DNA from: ZC4RG30 sp963726085 | Lineage (GTDB): Bacteria; Pseudomonadota; Gammaproteobacteria; Steroidobacterales; Steroidobacteraceae | NCBI GenBank assembly: GCA_963726085.1 | Contig: CAVSAR010000007.1 | Coordinates: forward strand, 248,001-312,000 | Length of the DNA stretch: 64,000 bases | Direction of reading: 5' to 3' | Shown here: positions 1-7,012 of the stretch, one piece after another | How positions within the stretch are numbered: the stretch's first letter is position 1 | How the letters are laid out: each line of letters opens with the position of its first letter | Notes under the pieces: model-generated | Database searches by the model: none | Told to the model about the DNA's origin: nothing | The model's input: only the letters and a program-made list of their open reading frames with translations | Program-made: the position numbers and the translations under genes

Positions 1-1
1 G

Positions 2-175
2 GCCGGAGACACGATCGACTTTGACCGCTATCTGGAACCTGCCGACTACCATGGCAAGCCGTTTGAATTGCCGCTGGCGCAATTAAAGGCATTGAACGTG
101 CAGGGCGTGCTGCGGATCAATGCCGCGACGGTATCCGGCGCCAAGGCTTCGGAGTTGCGCCTTGATGTCCAGTAG
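2..175 (+). CDS. C-terminal end of an AsmA-family protein (partial)
   Basis: This is an open frame entering from the left edge, with 57 codons before a TAG. The tail contains a GDTIDFDRYLEPADYHG segment and then a LNVQGVLRI...ELRLDVQ segment. Both match the end of AsmA-type proteins, where a DxxDFDRYLPP motif precedes a beta-rich closing repeat. AsmA proteins are inner-membrane-anchored periplasmic proteins linked to lipid transport and outer-membrane assembly. An asmA-like gene directly before mutY is also the arrangement I recall from Xanthomonadaceae. The stop codon overlaps the start of mutY, so the two are probably cotranscribed. Only the last part is visible, so the family call is moderate. 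Confidence 0.6.
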   Translation, partial: AGDTIDFDRYLEPADYHGKPFELPLAQLKALNVQGVLRINAATVSGAKASELRLDVQ

Positions 176-1262
176 CGCCTCGGGCGCCGGCACGTTAGCG
201 CACGAGGCCTTCGCCAGCCAGCTGCTGGCGTGGCATGCGCGCGCCGGGCGGCACGATCTTCCCTGGCAGCGCCAGCGCACCCCTTATCGGGTATGGGTAT
301 CGGAGGTGATGCTGCAGCAGACCCAGGTAGCCACCGTGATCCCGTACTTCGAGCGGTTTATCGCGCGCTTTCCCGGCGTGCGCGCACTGGCCGATGCGCC
401 GGTGGATGAAGTGCTGCACCTGTGGTCGGGCTTGGGCTACTACGCCCGCGCGCGCAACCTGCAACACGCGGCGCAGGTGATTCGTGACCAGCACGCGGGG
501 CAATTCCCGACGGACTTTGCCAGCGTGGCCGCGCTGCCGGGCATCGGTCGTTCCACGGCGGGGGCCATACTGGCATTGGCCTGCGACCAGTCGCATCCCA
601 TCCTCGATGGCAACGTGCGTCGCGTACTGGCACGCGTGTTCGCCTTGCCGGGACGCAGTGGTGCCCCGGGGCTGGAAACGCAGCTGTGGCAGCGCGCTGG
701 CGAGCTGACCCCGCAAGTGGGTGTCGCCCGCTACACGCAGGCCATCATGGACCTGGGCGCGACAGTGTGCACGCGGGCCAATCCCGCGTGCCTGCAGTGC
801 CCGTTCGAGAACCACTGCCAGGCGCATGCGCGGGGCCGGCCGCAGGATTTTCCAGCGCCGCGCAAGACCAGGGCGCGCCCCGAACGACAGGTGTGGATGT
901 TACTGGCCCGTCGTGATGACGGCGCGGTGCGCTTGGTCCAGCGCCCCGCGCGAGGCATCTGGGGCGGACTGTGGTCGCCACCCGAATACGCGTCGCAGCA
1001 GGAAGTCGAACGCGCTGTGCTGCAGGACGCAGGTGCCGCCACCGCGCTGCAGCCGCTGGAGGAGGTGCGCCACGCGTTCACGCATTTCGACCTGGTAATC
1101 CGCCCGGTGCGGCTGGATATCGAACCAGGTGCGGCGGCCATTGGCGTGCCAGGCGTAGCCGATAGCGCCGCGAAGTCGATGTGGTATAACCCTGCGCGCC
1201 CCACGGCCGTTGGCCTGCCGGCGCCCGTCACCCAGCTGATCCGCAATCTTGAGCCCCAATGA
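165..1262 (+). CDS. mutY: A/G-specific adenine DNA glycosylase MutY
   Basis: MutY removes adenine mispaired with 8-oxoguanine in base-excision repair. The 365-aa protein has the HhH-GPD core with LPGIGRSTAGAI, followed by ILDGNVRRVLARV carrying the catalytic Asp. A [4Fe-4S] cluster loop of the form Cx6Cx2Cx5C follows (CTRANPACLQCPFENHC). The C-terminal third is the NUDIX-like domain that recognises 8-oxoG. Length is close to the usual 350-370 aa. I chose the ATG at 165, preceded by a GGAG, over the upstream ATG at 120 because the homologous region begins just after it. It overlaps the asmA-like gene by 11 bp and yggX by 4 bp, so the three form an operon. Confidence 0.95.
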   Translation: MSSSASGAGTLAHEAFASQLLAWHARAGRHDLPWQRQRTPYRVWVSEVMLQQTQVATVIPYFERFIARFPGVRALADAPVDEVLHLWSGLGYYARARNLQHAAQVIRDQHAGQFPTDFASVAALPGIGRSTAGAILALACDQSHPILDGNVRRVLARVFALPGRSGAPGLETQLWQRAGELTPQVGVARYTQAIMDLGATVCTRANPACLQCPFENHCQAHARGRPQDFPAPRKTRARPERQVWMLLARRDDGAVRLVQRPARGIWGGLWSPPEYASQQEVERAVLQDAGAATALQPLEEVRHAFTHFDLVIRPVRLDIEPGAAAIGVPGVADSAAKSMWYNPARPTAVGLPAPVTQLIRNLEPQ

Positions 1263-1531
1263 CCCGCACCGTGCAATGCGTACTGCTCAAGCGCGAGGCC
1301 GAAGGCCTCGAGCGCATGCCCTATCCGGGTGCCCTTGGGCAGCGGGTCTTCGAGAATGTGTCAAAGGAGGCCTGGGGCAGCTGGGTACGCCACCAGACCA
1401 CGCTCATTAATGAATATCGCCTGACGCCGGTGGACCCCAAGGCGCGCAAGTTCCTGGAAGCGGAGATGGAGAAATTCTTCTTCGGGACCGGTTCTGCCGC
1501 ACCTGCCGATTTCCAGGCCCCACCGGCCTGA
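1259..1531 (+). CDS. yggX: Probable Fe(2+)-trafficking / oxidative damage protection protein
   Basis: This 90-aa cytosolic protein has the full YggX signature: an early Cys (TVQCVLLK), EGLERMPYPGALGQRVFENVSKEAW and WVRHQTTLINEYRL. YggX protects iron-sulfur clusters and is proposed to traffic ferrous iron. Its ATG overlaps the mutY stop as ATGA. That coupling is conserved in many gammaproteobacteria and fits functionally, since MutY is itself an Fe-S enzyme. The tail after about residue 78 (GSAAPADFQAPPA) is a short low-complexity extension. The gene ends 63 bp before tRNA-Phe, in whose 3' end an island has inserted. Confidence 0.93.
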   Translation: MTRTVQCVLLKREAEGLERMPYPGALGQRVFENVSKEAWGSWVRHQTTLINEYRLTPVDPKARKFLEAEMEKFFFGTGSAAPADFQAPPA

Positions 1532-1542
1532 AATTGGCGGGG

Positions 1543-1572
1543 TTGACGCCCAGAAGCCGCGACCGGTCTAAT
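1543..1572 (+). promoter_or_regulatory. Putative sigma-70 promoter of tRNA-Phe
   Basis: TTGACG at 1543-1548 and TCTAAT at 1567-1572 form -35 and -10 hexamers separated by 18 bp. Each matches the sigma-70 consensus at five of six positions. The -10 box lies about 22 bp before the mature tRNA 5' end, consistent with a short leader removed by RNase P. This is pattern recognition only. Confidence 0.6.
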
Positions 1573-1594
1573 ACGCGCCCCTTAGCCCCTGAAT

Positions 1595-1670
1595 GCCCAG
1601 GTAGCTCAGTTGGTAGAGCAGCGGATTGAAAATCCGCGTGTCGTTGGTTCGATTCCGACCCTGGGCACCA
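1595..1670 (+). tRNA. tRNA-Phe (GAA)
   Basis: A complete 76-nt cloverleaf with encoded CCA. The acceptor stem is GCCCAGG paired with CCTGGGC, the D-loop contains AGCTCAGTTGGTAGAGC, and the anticodon loop TTGAAAA reads GAA at 1628-1630. The T arm contains GGTTCGATTCC. It stands alone downstream of yggX and upstream of its own terminator. The 3' end is the integration target of the adjacent element; insertion left the tRNA intact because the element restores its 3' end. Confidence 0.98.
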
Positions 1671-1708
1671 CTTCGACATCCAGAGCCGTCCAACAGGACG
1701 GTTTTTTT
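1651..1708 (+). repeat. attL: tRNA-Phe 3' end plus terminator, left copy of element boundary repeat
   Basis: The segment GATTCCGACCCTGGGCACCA, the following ATCCAGAGCCGTCC and the terminator T-run recur at 6472-6528 with a few mismatches and a one-base deletion. Duplication of a tRNA 3' end on either side of an integrase module is the standard signature of tRNA-targeting tyrosine recombinases. The left copy retains the functional tRNA. Confidence 0.72.
1686..1708 (+). terminator. Rho-independent terminator after tRNA-Phe
   Basis: A perfect 6-bp stem CCGTCC / GGACGG with an AACA loop is followed by seven T residues. It lies 15 bp after the tRNA CCA end. A diverged copy of this same hairpin and T-run is present about 4.8 kb downstream in the right attachment repeat, so the duplicated segment includes the terminator. 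Confidence 0.8.
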
Positions 1709-1794
1709 CATTGAAATACCCTTAAATTGCAGCGTTTTTAGAGAACCTCCGATTTGAGATGATCCAACCGTGATCACTTGAATCCAATCGCAGC

Positions 1795-1815
1795 TGGGGG
1801 CATAAATGGGGGCAT
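1795..1815 (+). other. Tandem TGGGGGCAT sites at the left end (candidate recombinase arm or accessory sites)
   Basis: Two direct copies of TGGGGGCAT lie at 1795-1803 and 1807-1815, with a third, inverted copy at 1848-1856 just before the integrase start. A matching pair with the same spacing lies inside the right end at 6394-6413. The symmetrical placement at both ends suggests arm-type binding sites for the integrase or its directionality factor. That role is inferred. Confidence 0.55.
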
Positions 1816-1866
1816 CTCATTTCGATTCCCTTCGTGTGCACCGCAATATGCCCCCACGAGGTAGCC

Positions 1867-3108
1867 ATGGCACTCTCAGTTCTGGCGATACGCAACGCCA
1901 CGCCCAAAGACAAGCCCTACAGGCTCACAGATGGCGGGGGCCTGTACCTTGAGATCCAGCCCAACGACAGCCGCTACTGGCGATTCAAGTACCGCCTGCA
2001 CGGCAAGGAGAAGCGCCTGGCCCTGGGCGTCTATCCGGAAGTCTCAATCGCTGAAGCGCCAGCCGGTCGAGACGCTGCCCGCAAACAACTGCGCGACGGG
2101 TGCGACCCCGGCACTGTCAAGAAGACCCAGAGGCTAACGGCGAGAAAGACGGCGGAGTTGACCTTCGGTGGGATCGCGCTGGAGTTGATGGCCAAGGAGC
2201 GGCATGAGCTCTCCGATTCCACCTACTCCAAGAAGCAATGGATCCTGGACGAGTTGCTGCTGCCCTGGCTGCGCAATCGCCCCATCGCGGAGATCGATGC
2301 CCCCGAGCTTCTGGCGGCCTTGCGACGGACGGAGTCCCGCAATCGCCTGGAGTCTGCCCAGCGTGCCAAGCAGCTGGCCGGCGCAGTATTTCGGTACGCC
2401 ATCATCACGGGGCGTGCGACGCGGGATCCTTCTGCGGATCTTCGTGGAGCTCTGAAGACACCCGTGACTAAGAACCGGCCTGCGGTCACGGATCCGCGCA
2501 AGGTGGGCGATCTGTTGCGAAGCATTCATAGGTACTCCAGACAACCCACGACCTGTGCAGCGCTGAAGCTGGCACCGCTGCTGTTTGTGCGGCCTGGCGA
2601 ACTACGGGCCGCGGAGTGGGCCGAGTTCAGCTTCGATGTGGCAGGGGACGGTTCGTACAAAGATCCGTCTGTATGGCGTCTCCCGGCCCAACGGACCAAG
2701 ATGCGAGAAGAGCACGTTGTGCCGTTACCCACTCAGGCTGTCGCGATCCTGCAGTGGACCCATCGCCACACAGGCAGCGGCCGCTATGTGTTTCCTGGGC
2801 TACGCAGCCGGGCGCGCCCGATGTCCAACAACACGCTCAACGCAGCGCTGCGTAATTTAGGCTATGACAAGGATACGGCCACCGCCCACGGCTTTCGGGC
2901 CATGGCGTCCACGTTGCTAAACGAGCAGGGGTATCCGCCGGACATCATTGAGAAACAATTAGCCCACGCCGAGCGCAACAAGGTGCGTGCAGCCTACAAC
3001 TGCGCCAGTTATCCGGATAAACGCCGGGAGATGATGCAGCATTGGGCGGACTACTTGGACGGACTCAGGTTGGGTGCGGACATCATCCCGTTACACAGAG
3101 CTAGCTGA
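1867..3108 (+). CDS. P4-type tyrosine recombinase / phage integrase
   Basis: A 413-aa site-specific recombinase. Residues 1-90 form the DUF4102-type arm-binding domain (MALSVLAIRNATPKDKPYRL, DGGGLYLEI, KRLALGVYPEVS). A SAM-like core-binding domain spans about 100-200. The catalytic domain shows LLFVRPGELRAAEW with the first catalytic Arg, TAHGFRAMAS (HxxR), LAHAERN and the nucleophilic Tyr in RAAYN. The ATG at 1867 is chosen because family members start MALxxxAIRNAKPK; an earlier in-frame ATG at 1834 would add 11 unusual residues. It sits next to tRNA-Phe and points into the element, as usual for this class. Confidence 0.95.
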   Translation: MALSVLAIRNATPKDKPYRLTDGGGLYLEIQPNDSRYWRFKYRLHGKEKRLALGVYPEVSIAEAPAGRDAARKQLRDGCDPGTVKKTQRLTARKTAELTFGGIALELMAKERHELSDSTYSKKQWILDELLLPWLRNRPIAEIDAPELLAALRRTESRNRLESAQRAKQLAGAVFRYAIITGRATRDPSADLRGALKTPVTKNRPAVTDPRKVGDLLRSIHRYSRQPTTCAALKLAPLLFVRPGELRAAEWAEFSFDVAGDGSYKDPSVWRLPAQRTKMREEHVVPLPTQAVAILQWTHRHTGSGRYVFPGLRSRARPMSNNTLNAALRNLGYDKDTATAHGFRAMASTLLNEQGYPPDIIEKQLAHAERNKVRAAYNCASYPDKRREMMQHWADYLDGLRLGADIIPLHRAS

Positions 3109-3211
3109 CGCCGACACCAGAATTGCGCCGTGCCTTGTGGCGGGATAAGTATGGGGAGCAATCCATGGTCTTACTACGTCGCCTGCAGATTTGCGGTAGC
3201 GTCCGGCCGCA

Positions 3212-3487
3212 ATGAAAACCTACCAATGGTTGGCGATAGGAGTCGCAATACTGCATGCATGTGGAGCGCTGGCGACGCATTGGGTCGTGGCGGCCTCCTC
3301 AGACGGACAGGCATCCTTGTTGTGGGTACCGTGGATAATTGTCGATATACCGTGGTCCATGCTGCTTGATTCGTTCCCAGGGGCGTTTCTGCTGGTGCAC
3401 GTCGTGGTGGGGAGTATTTGGTGGGGGCTAATCGTAGTTATTGCAGCGAAAGCGGTACATTGCATGCGACGCGTACGTACCGGTTGA
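3212..3487 (+). CDS. Small predicted inner-membrane protein, unknown
   Basis: A 91-aa frame with two or three hydrophobic segments: about residues 5-28, 36-50 (LLWVPWIIVDIPWSMLL) and 58-82 (GAFLLVHVVVGSIWWGLIVVIAA). It ends with a short basic tail. The hydrophobic pattern and good start-to-stop structure suggest a real gene, but I recognise no family and the ribosome-binding site is weak. It lies inside the element, 103 bp after the integrase, in DNA that looks less GC-rich than the flanks. Confidence 0.42.
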   Translation: MKTYQWLAIGVAILHACGALATHWVVAASSDGQASLLWVPWIIVDIPWSMLLDSFPGAFLLVHVVVGSIWWGLIVVIAAKAVHCMRRVRTG

Positions 3488-4109
3488 ATTTGTAGTCAAT
3501 TCCCAGAGACGCGGCGGGTAGGCACGCTCTGTCTCGCCCCGAATGGTCGCTCCCAAACGAGCGCTGTCGTGCAGGGCCGGCGCGACGCATGGAAGAGCCG
3601 AAAATCCAGAGAAGGGTGCACTTACGAGTTGCCGGCCGGGCTGCGCCCGTCCGACAACTCGAATCGACGCTGCGCGCCGATCGTGCGGTCAGGGTGCGCG
3701 CTGACGCGCTTACCCCGACACCCCCGCAAAGAATTTGGACTGACGGCTACGGCGCCAGTTCGCTGGATCGCAGGTTCTGAGGCATGAGCAAGTGGACACG
3801 GGGCGTCACCCACATGCGTGTTACCCGCATCTTTTGAGCCAAGCCTTGGGCAGTACTTGGTGACCCATCGCGCAGCGTTGCAGACCGACAATCGCCAAGA
3901 GCGGAGCGTGCCTGTACCCCGGGAGGAATATCGGCTGGCGAAGGGAATTCACCACGTCCACATTGGACGTAATCGCGCCCGCCCCGGGAAGCTCTGTGGC
4001 GAATATTGCGAGATCGTGCTTTCCTCGCGCGTATGGGGTGGTTGCCTACCTTGATTCGCGGTATTCGATCTACTAGAAGTGTAGGCTTGGGCCCGTAGCA
4101 CCCTCGGAT
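3488..4109. other. Non-coding or decayed stretch inside the element
   Basis: About 620 bp without a convincing gene. Short frames exist on both strands, but none has a domain, a good ribosome-binding site or plausible composition. It probably contains the promoter for the cargo genes starting at 4110, but I could not identify it. Confidence 0.5.
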
Positions 4110-4484
4110 ATGCAGCGCCGCCTCCTCAATCGTCGATCCCGTGACTTAGTCACCAGCCTTCTGCTGGTCGCGCTAGCGTTCCGCGCCTACGTGCCTTTTG
4201 GTTTCATGCCGGCGGCCGGGACGCCGTTTGCTGTGGAGCTTTGTCCCGATGGCGCTCCGGCACCCAGTGCGATGCATCATCTGCACCACCACGGGGATGG
4301 TCACGCCAAGTTTACGCACTGTCCGTTTGGCAGTGTGCCAGCGTCCGGGCCGATCTCTCAATTTGCAGCGCCCGAGGTGCTCGAGCAGATTGCCCTTGCT
4401 CCGGCTGCTCATTTCGAACTTGTGCGCCTTGTTGCACGCCTGGATCGCGCGCACCAGCCCCGAGCTCCACCCCGCCTCACTTAG
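4110..4484 (+). CDS. DUF2946/CopL-like small exported metal-associated protein
   Basis: A 124-aa protein with an N-terminal hydrophobic segment (DLVTSLLLVALAFRAYVPFG) followed by FMPAAGTPFAVELCPDG, a histidine cluster (MHHLHHHGDGHAKFTHCPFG) and a C-terminal tail ending RAPPRLT. The order hydrophobic start, GFMPAxG, LCP, His cluster, HCPF and RAPP tail is the pattern I associate with DUF2946 and CopL-like proteins, small metal-binding proteins that precede metal-responsive operons. The His and Cys residues could bind copper or another soft metal. It leads the three-gene cargo of the tRNA-Phe element. Two comparable genes lie at 7693 and 37832. Confidence 0.65.
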   Translation: MQRRLLNRRSRDLVTSLLLVALAFRAYVPFGFMPAAGTPFAVELCPDGAPAPSAMHHLHHHGDGHAKFTHCPFGSVPASGPISQFAAPEVLEQIALAPAAHFELVRLVARLDRAHQPRAPPRLT

Positions 4485-4559
4485 ATCGAGCTGCCTCTGC
4501 TGATCGCGCGGCCAATTCATTTGGCCGTGCGATCCAGTCGTCTTAGAGCTTGATTTGAA

Positions 4560-4577
4560 CCCTCGTGGAAACGAGGG
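4560..4577 (+). promoter_or_regulatory. Perfect 7-bp hairpin with GGAA tetraloop before the barrel gene
   Basis: CCCTCGT and ACGAGGG pair perfectly around a GGAA loop, which is a GNRA tetraloop in RNA. The stem ends 12 nt before the ATG at 4590, abutting a GGGAGA ribosome-binding site. There is no T-run, so it is not a simple terminator. It may stabilise the downstream mRNA or modulate initiation. Confidence 0.5.
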
Positions 4578-4589
4578 CGGGAGATTTCT

Positions 4590-5570
4590 ATGAATACTTC
4601 GATTTATCGCTTCGCGCTAGCGGGCTTGCTGGCGTCGGTCGCGCCGATGCCGGGCTTCGCGTGCGCCACCTGCGGCTGCACGCTCAGTGCCGATGCGGCG
4701 ATGGGCTATTCGATCAGTGCAGGTTGGCGCCTCAATGTCGAATACGACAATATTCACCAGGATGAACTGCATAGCGGCACTCACCAGGTCTCGGGTGTCC
4801 CGGACGGCAACGAGCTGGAGCACGACACGCTCAGCCGCTACATGACTGTCGGGGTGAGTTTCAATCCCAACTCTTCGTGGAATATCGATTTGCGGTTGCC
4901 CTATGTAGTCCGGACGCACTCGACTTACGGGGACTATGATTCCACGCAACCCTTGCCTGAACTCAGCGGGTCGCGCAGTTCAAGTATGGGTGATATCAAG
5001 CTCGTTGCCAGCTACCAGGGATTGTTGCCGACCCACAACCTTGGGTTGCAATTGGGCGTAAAACTGCCGACAGGTCAGTATGGCACGGCGGTAAATTTCA
5101 ATAGCGGTCCCAGTGCCGGAACGCCGCTCGACGCGAGCTTGCAACCCGGTACCGGCAGCACAGATGTGATAGTGGGGGCCTACTATTACCGGGCCATTAG
5201 CCAAGACTTTGATATGTTCGCGAACGGCCAATTTCAAGGTGCAGTGCTGCATCGAATGGATCAGCCAGGCAACGATTTTCGCCCTGGGAACTTTGCCACG
5301 CTGAGCGTCGGTGTGCGCTATGAAGCCAATCCACATTGGGTTCCGCAGCTACAAGTGAATCTGTCGCGCAAGGAGGCGGATCAGGGCGCACTGGCGGATA
5401 CGGAGAATACGGCCGGTACGGTGGTCTATCTGAGTCCGGGCGTAACCGTAAGGGTGCTGCACAACCTGCATGCGTTCGGCTTTGTCCAGGTGCCTGTCTA
5501 TAGCAAACTCGAAGGCTACCAACTGTTTCCGCGCTGGACCGCCAGCGTCGGGGCGAGTTATGCCTTCTGA
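4590..5570 (+). CDS. Outer-membrane beta-barrel protein of the phenol-degradation MetA / transporter-like family
   Basis: A 326-aa protein with a Sec signal peptide (MNTSIYRFALAGLLASVAPM...FA) and a mature N-terminus starting CATCGCTL, a CxxCxC cluster. The rest is alternating amphipathic strands, including MTVGVSFNPNSSWNIDLRLP, LGLQLGVKLPTGQYG and a final WTASVGASYAF ending in aromatic Phe, typical of barrels. The pattern resembles PF13557-type putative transporters, whose substrate is unknown. The Cys cluster next to a DsbA/TlpA-type partner suggests it is oxidised or loaded with metal in the periplasm. It sits between the CopL-like gene and tlpA; its stop overlaps the tlpA start by 11 bp. 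Confidence 0.78.
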   Translation: MNTSIYRFALAGLLASVAPMPGFACATCGCTLSADAAMGYSISAGWRLNVEYDNIHQDELHSGTHQVSGVPDGNELEHDTLSRYMTVGVSFNPNSSWNIDLRLPYVVRTHSTYGDYDSTQPLPELSGSRSSSMGDIKLVASYQGLLPTHNLGLQLGVKLPTGQYGTAVNFNSGPSAGTPLDASLQPGTGSTDVIVGAYYYRAISQDFDMFANGQFQGAVLHRMDQPGNDFRPGNFATLSVGVRYEANPHWVPQLQVNLSRKEADQGALADTENTAGTVVYLSPGVTVRVLHNLHAFGFVQVPVYSKLEGYQLFPRWTASVGASYAF

Positions 5571-6123
5571 CCAATCATCGCAGCGTCTTGCCCTCACGCG
5601 CCGTGCGATGCTTAAAGGCTCCACGACGCTGGGTTTGCTCGGCGGGTGTCTGCTGGGCGAGTCGAGCGCCTACGCCAATGCGTTGCACGTCGGTGAGCCG
5701 GCGCCGCCGGCAAGCCTCATGACCCTGGAGGGCCAACGCATTTCCACGGCAGATTTGCTCGGAGAGGTTGTGATCCTCACGTTCTGGGCCACGTGGTGCG
5801 TGCCCTGCCGGGAGGAGTTGCCCCTGCTCTCCGACTACGCCGCGGCGCACGCTTCGCAGGGTCTGACTGTCCTCGGATTCAGTTTGGATGCACCGGAGGA
5901 TCTGCGTCAGGTCGAGAAAGTCGCGCAGCCGTTGCGCTTCCCGGTGGGTCTGCTGGCTCACTCGAGCGCCCCCGGTTACGGGCGTATTTGGCGCATTCCG
6001 GTGAACTTCACGATTGACCGTAGAGGAAGTCTGATCGACAACGGCTGGAAGGACAAACAACCGACTTGGACGCCAGAGCGGCTACAACGCATCGTGACTC
6101 CGCTACTCGGTGCACTACCCTAA
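5560..6123 (+). CDS. TlpA-family thioredoxin-like protein with Tat signal
   Basis: A 187-aa periplasmic thiol-disulfide protein. The N-terminus has LTRRAMLKGSTTLGLLGG, a twin-arginine signal, followed by AYANALHVGEPAPPASLMTL. The active site is FWATWCVPCREELP (CVPC), and the cis-Pro loop is IWRIPVNFTIDRRG. TlpA-like proteins reduce or isomerise disulfides on exported proteins such as cytochromes and copper-site proteins. The ATG at 5560 is chosen because the Tat signal starts there and it couples to the upstream gene. Likely client: the CxxCxC-bearing barrel protein encoded just before it (inference). Confidence 0.88.
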   Translation: MPSDQSSQRLALTRRAMLKGSTTLGLLGGCLLGESSAYANALHVGEPAPPASLMTLEGQRISTADLLGEVVILTFWATWCVPCREELPLLSDYAAAHASQGLTVLGFSLDAPEDLRQVEKVAQPLRFPVGLLAHSSAPGYGRIWRIPVNFTIDRRGSLIDNGWKDKQPTWTPERLQRIVTPLLGALP

Positions 6124-6393
6124 GGCAATCTCAGCGCAGACAGGGGGCCTCAGCGTTAACCGAAGAGGGATTCCCGAGTAGGCAAAGCTCGTTTGATGCC
6201 CATCGGCAGAATGAAGTTGTGGGTTCCTCGGAGCTTTCTAAGCCTGGATCTCGCCGACATGGCCGAGCGCTGCAAATTCGCGCAAAGTCATGAGAATTAA
6301 ATTCTGCTTTGGTCGCTAACAGGTATCGTGATTGCATTGGCGCCCCAGACCAAAATCCGCTCCACCTCGTCCAGACTCACTGGGGACGGAGGC

Positions 6394-6413
6394 GGGGGCA
6401 TCTTTGGGGGCAT
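6394..6413 (+). other. Tandem GGGGGCAT sites at the right end of the element
   Basis: GGGGGCAT at 6394-6401 and TGGGGGCAT at 6405-6413 repeat the pair seen at 1795-1815 with the same orientation and about 12-bp periodicity. They lie about 60 bp inside the right att repeat. Candidate arm-type recombinase sites (inferred). Confidence 0.55.
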
Positions 6414-6471
6414 CAACCTTTAGTAGTCATTTGGATTGTTAAGGAAAGCAAGGCGGTAGGTGAGTTTTGCT

Positions 6472-6528
6472 ATTCCGACTCTGGCACCATTTCACTATCC
6501 AGAGCCGTCCGACAGGTCGGCGTTTTTT
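6472..6528 (+). repeat. attR: degenerate copy of tRNA-Phe 3' end and terminator
   Basis: ATTCCGACTCTGGCACCA at 6472-6489 matches the tRNA 3' end with one substitution and one deleted G. ATCCAGAGCCGTCC at 6496-6509 then matches exactly, and the hairpin and T-run of the tRNA terminator follow in slightly altered form. This fixes the right boundary of the integrative element. The mismatches mean excision would not regenerate a perfect tRNA. Confidence 0.72.
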
Positions 6529-6901
6529 CTCGCCGGAGCGGCGAGCCAACTGCTGGCACTGCTGATGCCCGTTGATCTGTGCTGAAGAGCGCCGCTGCGC
6601 CGATCACGCTCATCGTGAACTGGAACCACGCGGCCAAGCAATGACCGGAGCCGATGATTTCAGCGTATGACGGTACAGGATCTGGTTGCCCAATCGCTTT
6701 CGCTCGCACAGGCGGGTGGGGGCAACTCCTGACGATGTGTCTGCCGGCGCGAATTGAACGCTATCCCATAACCAATCAGCGTTGGCCGGATTAAATAGCG
6801 AACAGTTTCGGCTGGCCCCAGACGGCGGCGTTTCAGAGCGCCATAACCTGTCGATGAAACGTGCGATGTCGTTTGTAAGAATGACCGAGGTCCGCGATTA
6901 G

Positions 6902-6930
6902 ACCGCGGCGCGCGGCGCGCGCCGCGCGGT
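6902..6930. repeat. GC-only palindrome
   Basis: The run contains GCGCGGCGCGCGCCGCGC, an 18-bp perfect palindrome made only of G and C, extended imperfectly by ACC/GGT on each side. There is no T-run, so it is unlikely to be an intrinsic terminator. It lies about 85 bp before the lipoprotein gene at 7013. Confidence 0.5.
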
Positions 6931-7012
6931 GGCGGTTGAGCGTGGCGGCCACTCGCGAGTATAGTTCGTGCGCGCGATACAAAAATTGGTCAGAAACAAA
7001 GTAGGCCTACAC

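Larger units (their letters stand above)
1595..6528 (+). mobile_element. Small tRNA-Phe integrative element, about 4.9 kb
   Basis: The element runs from tRNA-Phe to a degenerate copy of the tRNA 3' end and terminator at 6472-6528. It holds one P4-type integrase next to the tRNA, a possible small membrane protein and a three-gene cargo (CopL/DUF2946-like protein, outer-membrane barrel, TlpA thioredoxin). No replication, transfer, capsid or excisionase gene is visible, so it is either a mini-island needing helpers or a remnant. Paired TGGGGGCAT-type sites lie about 100 bp inside each end. The right repeat has diverged, suggesting an old insertion that may no longer excise. Confidence 0.75.
6124..7012. 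other. Right end of the element and following intergenic DNA
   Basis: About 890 bp without a convincing protein gene. It contains the right arm sites (6394-6413), the right att repeat (6472-6528) and, beyond the element, a GC palindrome near 6905-6930. Short frames here have no recognisable motif. Confidence 0.55.

Noticed and set aside
1834..1866. ATG at 1834 as the integrase start.
   Set aside because: The added 11 residues do not match the family, which begins MALxxxAIRNA at the 1867 ATG.
3569..4054. Several short open frames on both strands inside the element.
   Set aside because: No start signals, domains or plausible composition; likely chance frames in non-coding DNA.
6902..6930. GC palindrome as an intrinsic terminator.
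   Set aside because: It lacks a following T-run and has no gene ending just before it.
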